Positions 49,384 to 58,800 of a DNA stretch of 64,000 bases are shown here, one piece after another. The notes below the pieces were generated by a model. It was not told the DNA's origin, did not search any database, and saw only the letters and a program-made list of their open reading frames with translations. Source of the DNA: Terriglobia bacterium. Its GTDB lineage: Bacteria; Acidobacteriota; UBA6911. The first letter of the stretch is position 1. Every line of letters begins with the position of its first letter. The position numbers and the translations under genes were made by a program. The stretch is from contig JAIQGI010000035.1 of the NCBI GenBank assembly GCA_020072565.1, positions 1-64,000 on the forward strand. The letters are read 5' to 3'.

Positions 49384-50728
49384 ACTGGGGAAGCTTCGGT
49401 TTCTGGTAGTACTGGGACTGCTCACCTGCGGCCTGCTGTTTGCGCTTGGCCAACAGACACCCCCCGGGAAGCCGCTGGATCAGAAGTCTTCTGACGAAAA
49501 GAAGAAGGGGGAGATAATCTACGGAAACACACCCGAGGATCTCAAGCCCTTCGCGAAGTATGTCAGTGAGCCTTATAAGAACTACTGGGTCCCGAGCGAT
49601 TCTCCCGTCATGTTCTGGGGGCCGGGGCGCGACAAGCCTGAGCCTGAAGTCGACACGGTCAAGATCGGCGTAATTGCCCCGGTCGCTCGAAGCTACGAAA
49701 CCTACATCGGCCAGTCTGTGCTCCGCGGAATGGAGATGGCGCTCGATGATGCCAACGCCAATGGAGGCTATAGAGGCAAACGGTTCGAGGCCGTCTTGAG
49801 AAACGATACCGGGCTCTGGGGTGCATCTGCCAACGAGGTCGTCTCCCTGTCCTATGACGACAAAGTCTGGGCCATCATCGGCACCGTCGACGGTGCGAAC
49901 ACTCACATCGCGATTCGAGTTGCGCTGAGAACGGAAATCCCAATCATGAATGTGGCTGATACGGATGCGACCCTGGTGGAAACCAAAATACCCTGGGTCG
50001 TCCGCGTGATTCCGGACGACAGGCAGATGACCTATACGATCGCATATTACGTCTACAAGCAGCTGGGGCTGAACAGCGTTGCGATTCTCCGGGCCAGCAA
50101 TCGCTACGGGCGCATCGGCGTGACGCAATTCAAAAAGGCTTCCATAAAACTCGGGAAACCTGCACCCATCGAGACCAATTACGAGCCCAACTACGAAAAC
50201 GTAAACCCAGACTTCGAAATCCAGTTGGAGCGTCTCGCAAAAGTGCAGCCGGACGCGGTCGTTCTTTGGGCCGATGCCGAACCGGCCGGCGCGCTCGTGA
50301 AACAGATCCGGGACCGAGGGATGAAATTTCCTATTTTCGCATGCGAGCGCATCGTGCATCCCGATTTCCTCAACGCGGCGGGAAAGGCGGCCGAGGGAGT
50401 CGTGGCCGTGTATCCCTTCGATCCGGAGGCCAAGAACCCGAAGTACGCTGAGTTCAGGAAGCGCTACGAGGAACGGTATCACGAGGCGCCGGATTGCTAC
50501 GCGGTCCACTCGTATGACGGGACCATGATGACCGTCGAGGCGATCCGGAAAGCGGGTCTGAACCGGTACCGCATACGCGATGCCCTTGCGGCGATGAGCC
50601 ATTGGGATGGTGTCTCCGGCCCCATCGACCTGGACCTGGCTTTGAGCAATCGCAGGCCGGTGATTGCTGCTTCTGTCAAAGACGGGAAATTTGTTTTCGG
50701 CATTCCCAAAATGAATCGCACGTTTTAA
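49376..50728 (+). CDS. Periplasmic binding protein, Leu/Ile/Val (Peripla_BP_6) type, first of a pair
   Basis: A 450-residue protein with AAAGGAGGG before its ATG and a signal peptide (LGKLRFLVVLGLLTCGLLFALGQ). After a charged 60-residue spacer the type-I binding-protein fold starts with VKIGVIAPVARSYETYIGQSVLRG, then MALDDANANGGYRGK, VWAIIGTVDGANTH, IMNVADTDA, WVVRVIPDD and YAVHSYDGTMMTVEAI. It is well aligned with the next gene's product, including the unusual lead FWGPGRDKPEP. No permease or ATPase genes are nearby, so it may serve sensing, or deliver to a transporter elsewhere. Confidence 0.83.
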   Translation: MSKLGKLRFLVVLGLLTCGLLFALGQQTPPGKPLDQKSSDEKKKGEIIYGNTPEDLKPFAKYVSEPYKNYWVPSDSPVMFWGPGRDKPEPEVDTVKIGVIAPVARSYETYIGQSVLRGMEMALDDANANGGYRGKRFEAVLRNDTGLWGASANEVVSLSYDDKVWAIIGTVDGANTHIAIRVALRTEIPIMNVADTDATLVETKIPWVVRVIPDDRQMTYTIAYYVYKQLGLNSVAILRASNRYGRIGVTQFKKASIKLGKPAPIETNYEPNYENVNPDFEIQLERLAKVQPDAVVLWADAEPAGALVKQIRDRGMKFPIFACERIVHPDFLNAAGKAAEGVVAVYPFDPEAKNPKYAEFRKRYEERYHEAPDCYAVHSYDGTMMTVEAIRKAGLNRYRIRDALAAMSHWDGVSGPIDLDLALSNRRPVIAASVKDGKFVFGIPKMNRTF

Positions 50729-50781
50729 GAAAATTCGAAATTCGAGATTGTTTTGAATCTCGAATCGTTGAGGACATATCA

Positions 50782-51933
50782 ATGTGGGTGTGGCTATTTC
50801 TGACGGTCTTGCCGCTGATAGTACAGGGGCCGCAGCAACCGCATTTTGACTTCAGCAAAGCCGGATCTGGATTCTATGGTCCCGGACGCGAGTTGCCGGA
50901 CCCGGTGGGCTTGACATCGGTTCGGATCGGCGTCCTGGGACCGGGGAACGATGCCGAAGGCCTGCAGATGCGCACCGGCGTCCGGATGGCTTTGGATGAA
51001 ATGAACCGGAGGGGAGGGTACAAGGGCATCCCTTACGAAATGGTGTTCCGGCCTGATGATGGACCGTGGGGCACGGCTGCAAAGCAGGTTGTGGATCTCG
51101 CCTACGAAGATAAGGTCTGGACGATCATCGGCGGTCTGGACGGCCAGCGCACTCACATCGCCGAACTGGTCGTCTCCAAAGCCTGGGTTCCGGTGGTCAC
51201 GCCGTCCGCCGCGGACATGTCGATCGACTACGCAAACGTGCCGTGGGTTTTCCGTTGCGCACCAGCCGACAGCCGCGAGGCGGAACTGCTGCTCGACTTC
51301 GCCGGGAGACAAGGATACCAGCACGTAGTTGCTTTGACCGAGGCGCAGCGAGATGGACACACAGGTTTCTTGCGACTCCAGGAAGCGGCGGGCCGCAAGA
51401 ATATCCATCTCGATGCTCATTGGCAGTTTCCTACGGGCAATCCGGAAGCAGTGGTCCCGCGCCTTCTCGGCATCGATTCCGACGCGCTGATCATCTGGGG
51501 CAGTCCCGGACCGTCCCTCACTTTGCTCCGCGCCATTCGGGCTGCGGGCATAAAGACTCCCGTACTCGGCCCTGCCTCGCTTGCAAGTGCGGAAATCACC
51601 GCTGATTCCTCGTGGATTGGAGAACTGGTGGTCGCAGCGCCTTACGATCTGAGTCGGCACGATCCGGACTTGCTCGCGTTCAGCGTGCGGTTCAAAGATC
51701 TCACGGGCATGCCCCCCACCCCAATCGCCCTCCTTTCCTACGACGCAGCACTTCTTGTCACCAAAGCCGTTGCGACCGCAGGTTTGAACAGAATGCGCAT
51801 TCGCGATGAACTGGCCCGGATGTCCTATGACGGCATTGTCGGAAAAACCCAATTCAATTCGCTGCGCGGGAGTATCAGAGAACCTGTCATTCTCAGCTTC
51901 AGGAACGGTCGCTGGGAACGCCTGAACAACTGA
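50782..51933 (+). CDS. Periplasmic binding protein, Peripla_BP_6 type, second of a pair
   Basis: The ATG at 50782 (GAGGA upstream) opens a short signal (MWVWLFLTVLPLIVQG), giving 383 residues; the open frame runs further up but overlaps the previous gene. It is a tandem paralogue of the first: FYGPGRELPDP, VRIGVLGPGND, MALDEMNRRGGYKGIP, VWTIIGGLDGQRTHIAELV, WVFRCAPAD and LSYDAALLVTKAV. It lacks the charged spacer and is more diverged in the ligand-binding loops (TPSAAD against NVADTD), so the pair may bind different ligands. It ends the coupled gene set, followed by a palindromic repeat. Confidence 0.83.
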   Translation: MWVWLFLTVLPLIVQGPQQPHFDFSKAGSGFYGPGRELPDPVGLTSVRIGVLGPGNDAEGLQMRTGVRMALDEMNRRGGYKGIPYEMVFRPDDGPWGTAAKQVVDLAYEDKVWTIIGGLDGQRTHIAELVVSKAWVPVVTPSAADMSIDYANVPWVFRCAPADSREAELLLDFAGRQGYQHVVALTEAQRDGHTGFLRLQEAAGRKNIHLDAHWQFPTGNPEAVVPRLLGIDSDALIIWGSPGPSLTLLRAIRAAGIKTPVLGPASLASAEITADSSWIGELVVAAPYDLSRHDPDLLAFSVRFKDLTGMPPTPIALLSYDAALLVTKAVATAGLNRMRIRDELARMSYDGIVGKTQFNSLRGSIREPVILSFRNGRWERLNN

Positions 51934-51936
51934 ATC

Positions 51937-52044
51937 AGGCACCGAAGACGTTTGGAGTGCGGAGGCTTGCCGCCGCTTTGTCGCTCGGCCAGATGAAAGC
52001 GGCGCCGAGGCGCCGCACTCCAAAGCGCCCTTCGGGCGCTGATT
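51937..52044. repeat. Palindromic repeat, short copy
   Basis: TTTGGAGTGCGGAGGCTTGCC, with CCGCCGCTTTGTC just after, pairs with GGCGCCGAGGCGCCGCACTCC and the A-run after it. It ends in GCGCCCTTCGGGCGC (perfect six-base arms). It matches the 48041-48187 element in order and orientation. It begins within five bases of the stop of the second binding-protein gene. Confidence 0.8.
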
Positions 52045-52159
52045 GTGTACACCCCGGCCTACCGCTTGCCCGCTCAAAGTAAAATGTTCTATAAGTAACA
52101 AGCTGCGCTGGATTCGGACGTACGGATTATCAATGTTGAGGAAGCCAAGGAGATCGCCG

Positions 52160-55100
52160 ATGCATGACCTAATTCGGAGGAGCGGCAGGGCAAAACTCGG
52201 TATCTTTTTCGCAGCCTTGGTGCTGGGCCTCGCAGCAGCAACGCTCCCCCTTCAGCCGCAGGTGAAGATCACCCAAACGGCACGAGAAAAGTCCGCGGAA
52301 GCCATCCGGCTGAACAACCTCGGAGTTGCCTACATGAACCAGCGGCGCTCCGAGGCGGCACTGAAGAATTTCCAGCAGGCCTACGCCCTCGATCCCAACC
52401 TGCTCGCAGCCCGCCTGAACGAGGGCATCGCGCTGCTCGACCTCCAGCGGGCCGAGCCAGCCGAGCAGGTGCTCGTTAAGGCGACCGAGCAGGAGCCGAA
52501 TGACCCGCGGGCCTGGTTCAACCTTGGCTTGCTGCGCAGGAAACTTGACGAAACCGAGCAGGCTCTGGCTGCGTTTGGCCGAGTGGCCCAACTCGATCCC
52601 AACGATGCCGACACCCACTATTTCCTGGGGGCGCTCTACCAGAGTGCCAGGAAGCTGGACCTCGCCCTCGCGAGCTACCGGCGGGCACTTGAACTCAACC
52701 CGTTCCACGTCTCGGCGCAATTCGGCCTGGCGAATGCCTACCAGCGCATGGGCGACAGTGAGGAAGCACGCAAGCAACTGGACCGCTTCCAAAAGCTCTC
52801 GCAGGATAGGCTTGGAACGCCAATCGGAACCACCTACGGCGATCAGGGCAAGTATTCGCTCGCCGAGGACGCGCGACTTCCTGTCGGCGCTGCGGCCAGG
52901 CCGATTGCGGTTAAATTCGTTCCTGTGCCGAGCGCCGAATCCGGCCTGCCCTCTGTCGCCGGAAAACCGGGGCAGGGATCGCCCCGTTCGGGGGCCTGCT
53001 TTTTCGACTATGATAATGATGGACGGGCCGACTTGATGTTGCTGAATGGCGGCGCGGATCGCAAAGTCCGCCTCTATCGGAACGTCGGCGGCCGCTTTGC
53101 AGATGCGACCGCCGGAACTCATCTTGACATCCCCGGCCGTGCTTTCAGCTGTGTCGCCGGCGACTATGACAACGACGGCTGGACGGACGTCGTGGTTGCG
53201 CTGGAGTCGGGCCTCCGACTGTTCCACAACGAGGGCAACGGCGCGTTCCGCGATGTAACCGAGACTTCCGGGCTCGGCGCGGGAATTGCTCGACCGTTTG
53301 CTGTGACCTTTGTCGACTATGATCACGACGGCGACCTCGACCTGTATGCCACCGCATTCGCCGGGGGGCCTAGGCTCTGGAGAAACAACGGCAACGGCAC
53401 GTTCACCGACGTTTCCTCTGCCACGATACCTGTGGATGTTGCGGACGCCCAGGTGAGCACTGTGACGGACTTCGATAACGACCGGGCGGTGGACTTGATT
53501 TTGACTCGCGCCCAGGGACCGCCGTCGTTGTTGCGGAATCCTCGCGAGGGAAGATTCCAGGCCACCCCGCTGTTTGGCGGCGCGTCTCAAACAGCCACCC
53601 GAGGCGTCGTGGCCTTCGACTTCGATAAAGACGGCTGGACAGATGTAGCCTTCACGCATGCCGGGTCTCCGGGATTGAGTCTGTGGCGGAACATCGAGGG
53701 CAAACGGCTGGAATCCGTGCCGCTCCCGAAGTTCAATTGGACCGACGGCTGGGGCCTGACGGCGGTTGACTACGACAACGATGGCTGGGTCGACCTGGCT
53801 GCAGTCGGGTCCGCGGGACCAAAAGCGCGAATCATCCTGCTGCGCAACGAAGGGAGCGCCGGATTCCGAGAGGTCACCCATGCACTCGGCCTTGATAGAG
53901 TGAACCTCGACAATCCGGGCTCGCTGATCACCGCAGATTACGACGGCGATGGCGACGCCGACTTGCTCATCACGCAGGATGGCGGTCCGCCGGTGCTGCT
54001 GCGCAACGACGGCGGGAACAAGAATAATTGGCTGAGGCTCTCACTCAAGGCGCTGGCCGACAACAAGAGCGCCATCGGCACCAAAGTGGAGGTCTTCGCC
54101 GGCGCGCTCTACCAGAAATTTGAAGTGCAGTCCTCCTCCGGCTACCTGGGGCAGAACGCGCCGGAGATTCTGGTGGGCCTCGGTGACGTTAAGGAAGCGG
54201 ACATCGTGCGGATGCTTTGGCCGACCGGCGTTCTACAGGATGAAGTGCAGCTGGCCGCGGATCGGCCACACCAGGTCGCAGAAAATGACCGGCGCGGCAG
54301 CTCGTGTCCCATTCTGTTTGCGTGGAACGGTGCGCGCTACGAGTTCATCTCCGACTTGATCGGCCCGGGGATTGTCGGCCACTGGGTGGCCCCCGGCGAG
54401 CGCAACATTCCCGACCCGACCGAATACGTCAAAGTAGCGGGGCACACTCTCCGTGCGCGGCAGGGGCGGCTGAGCCTGCGGCTGCAAGAGCCGATGGAGG
54501 AGGTTGTCTACCTGGATCACGTGCGGCTGATTGCCGTGGACCATCCCTCCGATGTCGAGATCTATCCCAATGAGCGTTTTGCCAGTGCACCGCCGTTTCC
54601 GGACTTTAAGGTCATTGCCAGCCGGGGGGCGCGCCTGCCTGTGGGCGCCTGGGACGACTGGGGGCGCGACCTCCGGAGCGAATTGCGCGCACGCGACCGC
54701 TCGTACGTCACGGGGTTCCATTCGCTCCCCTTCGCGGGATTTGCCGAACTGCACGGGATCGAACTCGAGCTCGGAGCATGGAATCCGGCGCAACCTCTGC
54801 GGCTCCTCATGCACGGTCTGACGGATTACTTCACCGCCACCTCGGTTTATGCTGCGCACCAGGCCGGAATCGTAGCCATTCCGCCCTATCTCGAGGCGCA
54901 GGACGCCGCCGGGCGCTGGAAGCGCGTCGTCGACGACCTGGGCTTCCCGGCCGGCCTGGCACGTACCATGGTGGCGGACTTGACCGGGCGGCTACCCGCC
55001 GGCACAAAGCGTGTGCGGATCATGACTAACCTGAAAATCTACTGGGACCAAATCCTGCTGGATACCACACCCGAAGAGAATCTCACTCGACTGAACGAGG

Positions 55101-55645
55101 TGCCGCTCGCTAAGGCTGCGCTCGGATTCCACGGTTATCCGCGCGAGGTGCGCGGCGCTCTGTCGAGCGATATCAGCTACGTGTACGAAGACGTCAGCCG
55201 CACCGGACCGTACGCGCGGCACGCCGGGAATTACACACGTTACGGCGACGCACGCGAGTTGCTGGGAGCGGCGGATGACCGTTTCGTAATCCTCGCTTCC
55301 GGTGACGAGATACAGACGGAGTTTGACTCCTCAGGCCTGGCCCCCGTGCCGGTGGGCTGGACTCGCGACTACCTGTTTTATGCGGACGGGTTCGAGAAGG
55401 ACATGGATTTTTACGCGGCGCACGGATACACGGTCGAACCGCTCCCCTTCCATGCCATGCCCGGCTATCCTTATATAGGTGCGGAAACCTATCCGCGGGA
55501 AGGACCCTACCTGCAGTACCAGCTCGATGTGAATACAAGGCAGGTCTCAGACCGCAGTACGTCGAGTTTTCGCTTCGACTACCGGCGGGAGCCCGCCGCC
55601 CTCGAGGCGAAGAGACCGGAGCCGTCCAAAGTGATCCGAAAGTAG
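52160..55645 (+). CDS. Giant TPR / FG-GAP / ASPIC-UnbV protein with unknown C-terminal region
   Basis: The ATG at 52160 has AAGGAG seven bases upstream; 1,161 residues with a basic lead and hydrophobic segment (LGIFFAALVLGLAAATL). TPRs span about 45-210 (LNNLGVAYMNQRRSEAALKNF, then AWFNLGLLRRKLDETEQAL). FG-GAP repeats follow (YDNDGRADLMLLNGG, YDNDGWTDVVVAL, YDHDGDLDLYATA, FDKDGWTDVAFT, YDGDGDADLLIT). An ASPIC/UnbV domain lies about 630-710. The remaining 450 residues are mixed and beta-rich (WNGARYEFISDLIG, MTNLKIYWDQILLDTT) and unassigned. It is a same-strand neighbour of the smaller ASPIC protein at 42 kb. An extracytoplasmic scaffold is plausible. Confidence 0.82.
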   Translation: MHDLIRRSGRAKLGIFFAALVLGLAAATLPLQPQVKITQTAREKSAEAIRLNNLGVAYMNQRRSEAALKNFQQAYALDPNLLAARLNEGIALLDLQRAEPAEQVLVKATEQEPNDPRAWFNLGLLRRKLDETEQALAAFGRVAQLDPNDADTHYFLGALYQSARKLDLALASYRRALELNPFHVSAQFGLANAYQRMGDSEEARKQLDRFQKLSQDRLGTPIGTTYGDQGKYSLAEDARLPVGAAARPIAVKFVPVPSAESGLPSVAGKPGQGSPRSGACFFDYDNDGRADLMLLNGGADRKVRLYRNVGGRFADATAGTHLDIPGRAFSCVAGDYDNDGWTDVVVALESGLRLFHNEGNGAFRDVTETSGLGAGIARPFAVTFVDYDHDGDLDLYATAFAGGPRLWRNNGNGTFTDVSSATIPVDVADAQVSTVTDFDNDRAVDLILTRAQGPPSLLRNPREGRFQATPLFGGASQTATRGVVAFDFDKDGWTDVAFTHAGSPGLSLWRNIEGKRLESVPLPKFNWTDGWGLTAVDYDNDGWVDLAAVGSAGPKARIILLRNEGSAGFREVTHALGLDRVNLDNPGSLITADYDGDGDADLLITQDGGPPVLLRNDGGNKNNWLRLSLKALADNKSAIGTKVEVFAGALYQKFEVQSSSGYLGQNAPEILVGLGDVKEADIVRMLWPTGVLQDEVQLAADRPHQVAENDRRGSSCPILFAWNGARYEFISDLIGPGIVGHWVAPGERNIPDPTEYVKVAGHTLRARQGRLSLRLQEPMEEVVYLDHVRLIAVDHPSDVEIYPNERFASAPPFPDFKVIASRGARLPVGAWDDWGRDLRSELRARDRSYVTGFHSLPFAGFAELHGIELELGAWNPAQPLRLLMHGLTDYFTATSVYAAHQAGIVAIPPYLEAQDAAGRWKRVVDDLGFPAGLARTMVADLTGRLPAGTKRVRIMTNLKIYWDQILLDTTPEENLTRLNEVPLAKAALGFHGYPREVRGALSSDISYVYEDVSRTGPYARHAGNYTRYGDARELLGAADDRFVILASGDEIQTEFDSSGLAPVPVGWTRDYLFYADGFEKDMDFYAAHGYTVEPLPFHAMPGYPYIGAETYPREGPYLQYQLDVNTRQVSDRSTSSFRFDYRREPAALEAKRPEPSKVIRK

Positions 55646-55894
55646 GGGAACCGGAGGAATCAGGCCGGACCTATCCACTCCTTCTCGTCAATGTACGAGT
55701 AATCCGTCCGCGTGACTGGTCTTTAGTCAACTACCCACTTGGCCGTTTCTTGCCAACTGAGCTATTTGCCAGCTCTCGATATCGCGACAAATGCTGCGGA
55801 TTCAGCTATCCAGGGCTGCATCGGCCGACTATAATGTCGGCAAATTCAGATGCACTTTACTTTAGTGAGCGTATTGCCAGCGGAGGATTTCTCC

Positions 55895-58800
55895 ATGATC
55901 GGCAAGACAATCTCGCACTACCGGGTCCTCGACAAACTCGGCGAGGGGGGAATGGGAGAAGTCTACCGGGCGCAAGATTCCCGCCTGGACCGCCCTGTGG
56001 CGCTGAAATTTCTCTCTGCAAAGCAGGTCGATGACGCGGCTGCGAAGCGGTTCTTTCGCGAAGCTCGAGCCGCCTCTGCCTTGAACCACCCCAACATCAT
56101 CACCATCTACGACATCGGCGAGGCTGAGGCCGGCCGCTTTATCGCCATGGAGTTGGTAGAGGGATGCACGCTGCGCGTGGTGGCCGACCTATCGCTCGAG
56201 GAGTTGTACCGTATCGCGGCCCAAGTCGCAAAAGCGCTGCGCGCTGCTCATGCGACGGGAATCGTTCACCGCGATATCAAGCCGGAAAACATCATGGTGC
56301 GCGAAGACGGCTACGTGAAGGTGCTCGATTTCGGGTTGGCCCGGATGGCTCCGGTCGGAATTGATGAGAGCGAAACGGCCACAACCCGAGTTACTGCCGC
56401 GGGAACAATTCTTGGCACGCTGCGCTACATGTCGCCAGAACAAGCGCGCGGAGAATCCGTGTCCGCGCCCTCCGACATATTCTCCCTGGGCATCGTTCTC
56501 TACGAACTGGCCACCGGCCGCCATCCGTTCGCGGCGGCCTCACCGATTGGAGTGCTGCAAGCCATTATGGCCGAGGTGCCCATCCCACCGTCGCGCCTGC
56601 GGCCGGAAATCCCGGCAACCCTGGAACGTCTCATTCTCCAGATGCTGGAGAAGGACGCTCGTCTTCGGCCCACGGCGGCCGCGGTCCAAACAGCGCTCAC
56701 CGAACCCCACGCCATAGCACTGCCCGCCACGGCTGCTGCCCCGCCGCGGCACACTGTGGGGCGGGAAAAGGAAATCCAGCAACTGCATTCCGCGTATGAC
56801 TCAGCACTCGCCGGCCGTGGGCTGATGGCCTGCGTGGCTGGTGAGGCGGGCATCGGCAAGACTACGCTGGTGGAGGACTTCCTGGCAGACCTGACCGCCC
56901 GGGGCAAAGCGTGTGCAATCGGGCGTGGGCGCTGCTCGGAGCGTCTTGCCGGCAGCGAAGCCTATCTGCCGATCCTGGAGGCCCTCGAAAGCCTGCTGCA
57001 CGGCGAGGGCGGTGAAACGGCCTCGCGAATCATGAAACTGGTGGCGCCCACCTGGTACGTACAGGTTGCCCCCCTGGCCCCGGATGACTCTTCCTTCGCG
57101 CGCGCCATGGCCGAGGCCAAAACCGCCTCGCAGGAACGCATGAAGCGGGAGCTGGTGGCTTTGCTGCAAGAAATGTTCCGGGCGCGGCCGCTCGTCCTCT
57201 TCCTGGATGATCTGCACTGGGCCGACGTGTCTACCGTCGACATGCTGGCTTACCTAGGAACCAAGCTTGAATCGATGCGTTTGCTGATGATCGGCGCCTA
57301 CCGGCCCTCCGACCTGCTCTTGGGCAAGCATCCGTTTGTGCCGGTCAAGCTCGAACTGCAGGGGCGAAACCTGGCGCGGGAAATCGCGGTCGAGTTCCTC
57401 ACCCGCGAGGACCTTGCCGCATATTTGGCGCTGGAGTTTCCCGAGCACGGTTTCCCGCCTGACTTGCCCGATCTGCTCCACAGGCGCACGGAAGGCAATG
57501 CCCTTTTCATGGCGGACCTGGTGCGGTACCTGAAGGACCACTGCGTCATCACGCTGCAGGAAGGGCGGTGGATGCTGGCGCAGTCGCTGGAGGAGATCGA
57601 GCGGGAGCTGCCCGAGTCGGTACGCAGCATGATCGAGAAAAAGATCAACCGGCTCAGCGACGGTGATCGGCGCCTGTTGGGTGCGGCCAGCGTCCAGGGG
57701 CATGAATTTGACTCCGCCGTCGTAGCCAAAGCACTGGGCGCCGGGCAAGCGGACTTCGAGGAACGCCTGGAAGAACTCGACCGACTGCATGGCCTGGTGC
57801 GTCTTGAGGGCGACCGCGAGTTGCCGGATTCCACCTTGACCCTCCGCTACTGCTTCGTTCACGCCCTTTACCAGAACGCTCTGTATGGGTCGCTAACGGC
57901 CACGCGCAAGGCCGCGTTAAGCGCCGCGGTGGCAGAGGCCCTCCTTGGTTTTTGCGGGGATCGGACCGCGGAGGTGGCCTCGGAACTGGCGCTATTGTTC
58001 GAAGCGGCCCGCAACTTTGCGCGCGCCTCGGACTTCTTCCTGATGGCCGCCGGCAACGCCCGTCGCGTCTATGCCAATCAGGAAGCGCTCGCCCTGGCGC
58101 AGCGGGCATTGCGCAATGCAGAGAAGCTGAAAGGCGCGGCGCGGCACGCCGGCGTGGCCGCTGCCGCCCTGGTTCTGGCGGAAATCCACCAGACTCTCAC
58201 GCGACTTGAAGAGGCAATCGCCAGTTTTGCCTTAGCCGAGGAGGCCGCACGAAACGGTGGAGACCAACAAACCCAAATCGTGGCCATTGTGGGGCAGGCC
58301 TATGCGCTGTTGTTGTTCAAGCGACTGGAACAGGCCGAGCAACACGCCGCTCGCGCCATGGAAATGGCTCGTCTGGTCGGCTCTGATGTGGCCGTCGCCT
58401 CGGCCGAAGCGCTCCTGGCGGGCATCTGGGGAGGGGCACTGGGGAATAAGCCGGTGGAAGCCGAGCTGTACTTGGATCGCGCGGTCCCCGTACTGCAAAG
58501 AAGCGGGCCGCTGCCCATTGCTCTCAATGCCTGTGCAACTCGGTGCTGGATGCACGAATGGCGGTTGGAACACGCGGAGCTCGAAGAGCTGCTGGAATGG
58601 ACGCGCCCAAGAGTGGATGAGATCGGCGGCTCCTTCTACCTTTTTTTCTATCGTTACATAGGCGCCCTGGATCTCGGAAACCAGGGACGCATCTCGCAAG
58701 GCCTGTTTGCCCTGCGAGAACTCCACCGGCTCACGGAACTGAACGGAGACAGATTCTGGCTCCCTCGGGTGCCGAACGCCCTGGGATGGCTTCACCGCGA

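Noticed and set aside
49121-50782. A 553-codon minus-strand frame
   Set aside because: It is antisense to the first binding protein, which has a signal peptide, ribosome-binding site and full fold.
52169-53881. A 570-codon minus-strand frame
   Set aside because: It is antisense to the TPR/FG-GAP protein with clear repeats on the plus strand.
55745-55775. A tRNA-like stretch on the minus strand (AGCTCAGTTGGC, as in a D-arm)
   Set aside because: No matching acceptor stem, T-arm (GTTCGA) or anticodon loop with U33 is found at the right distance. At most it is a relic of a tRNA fragment.
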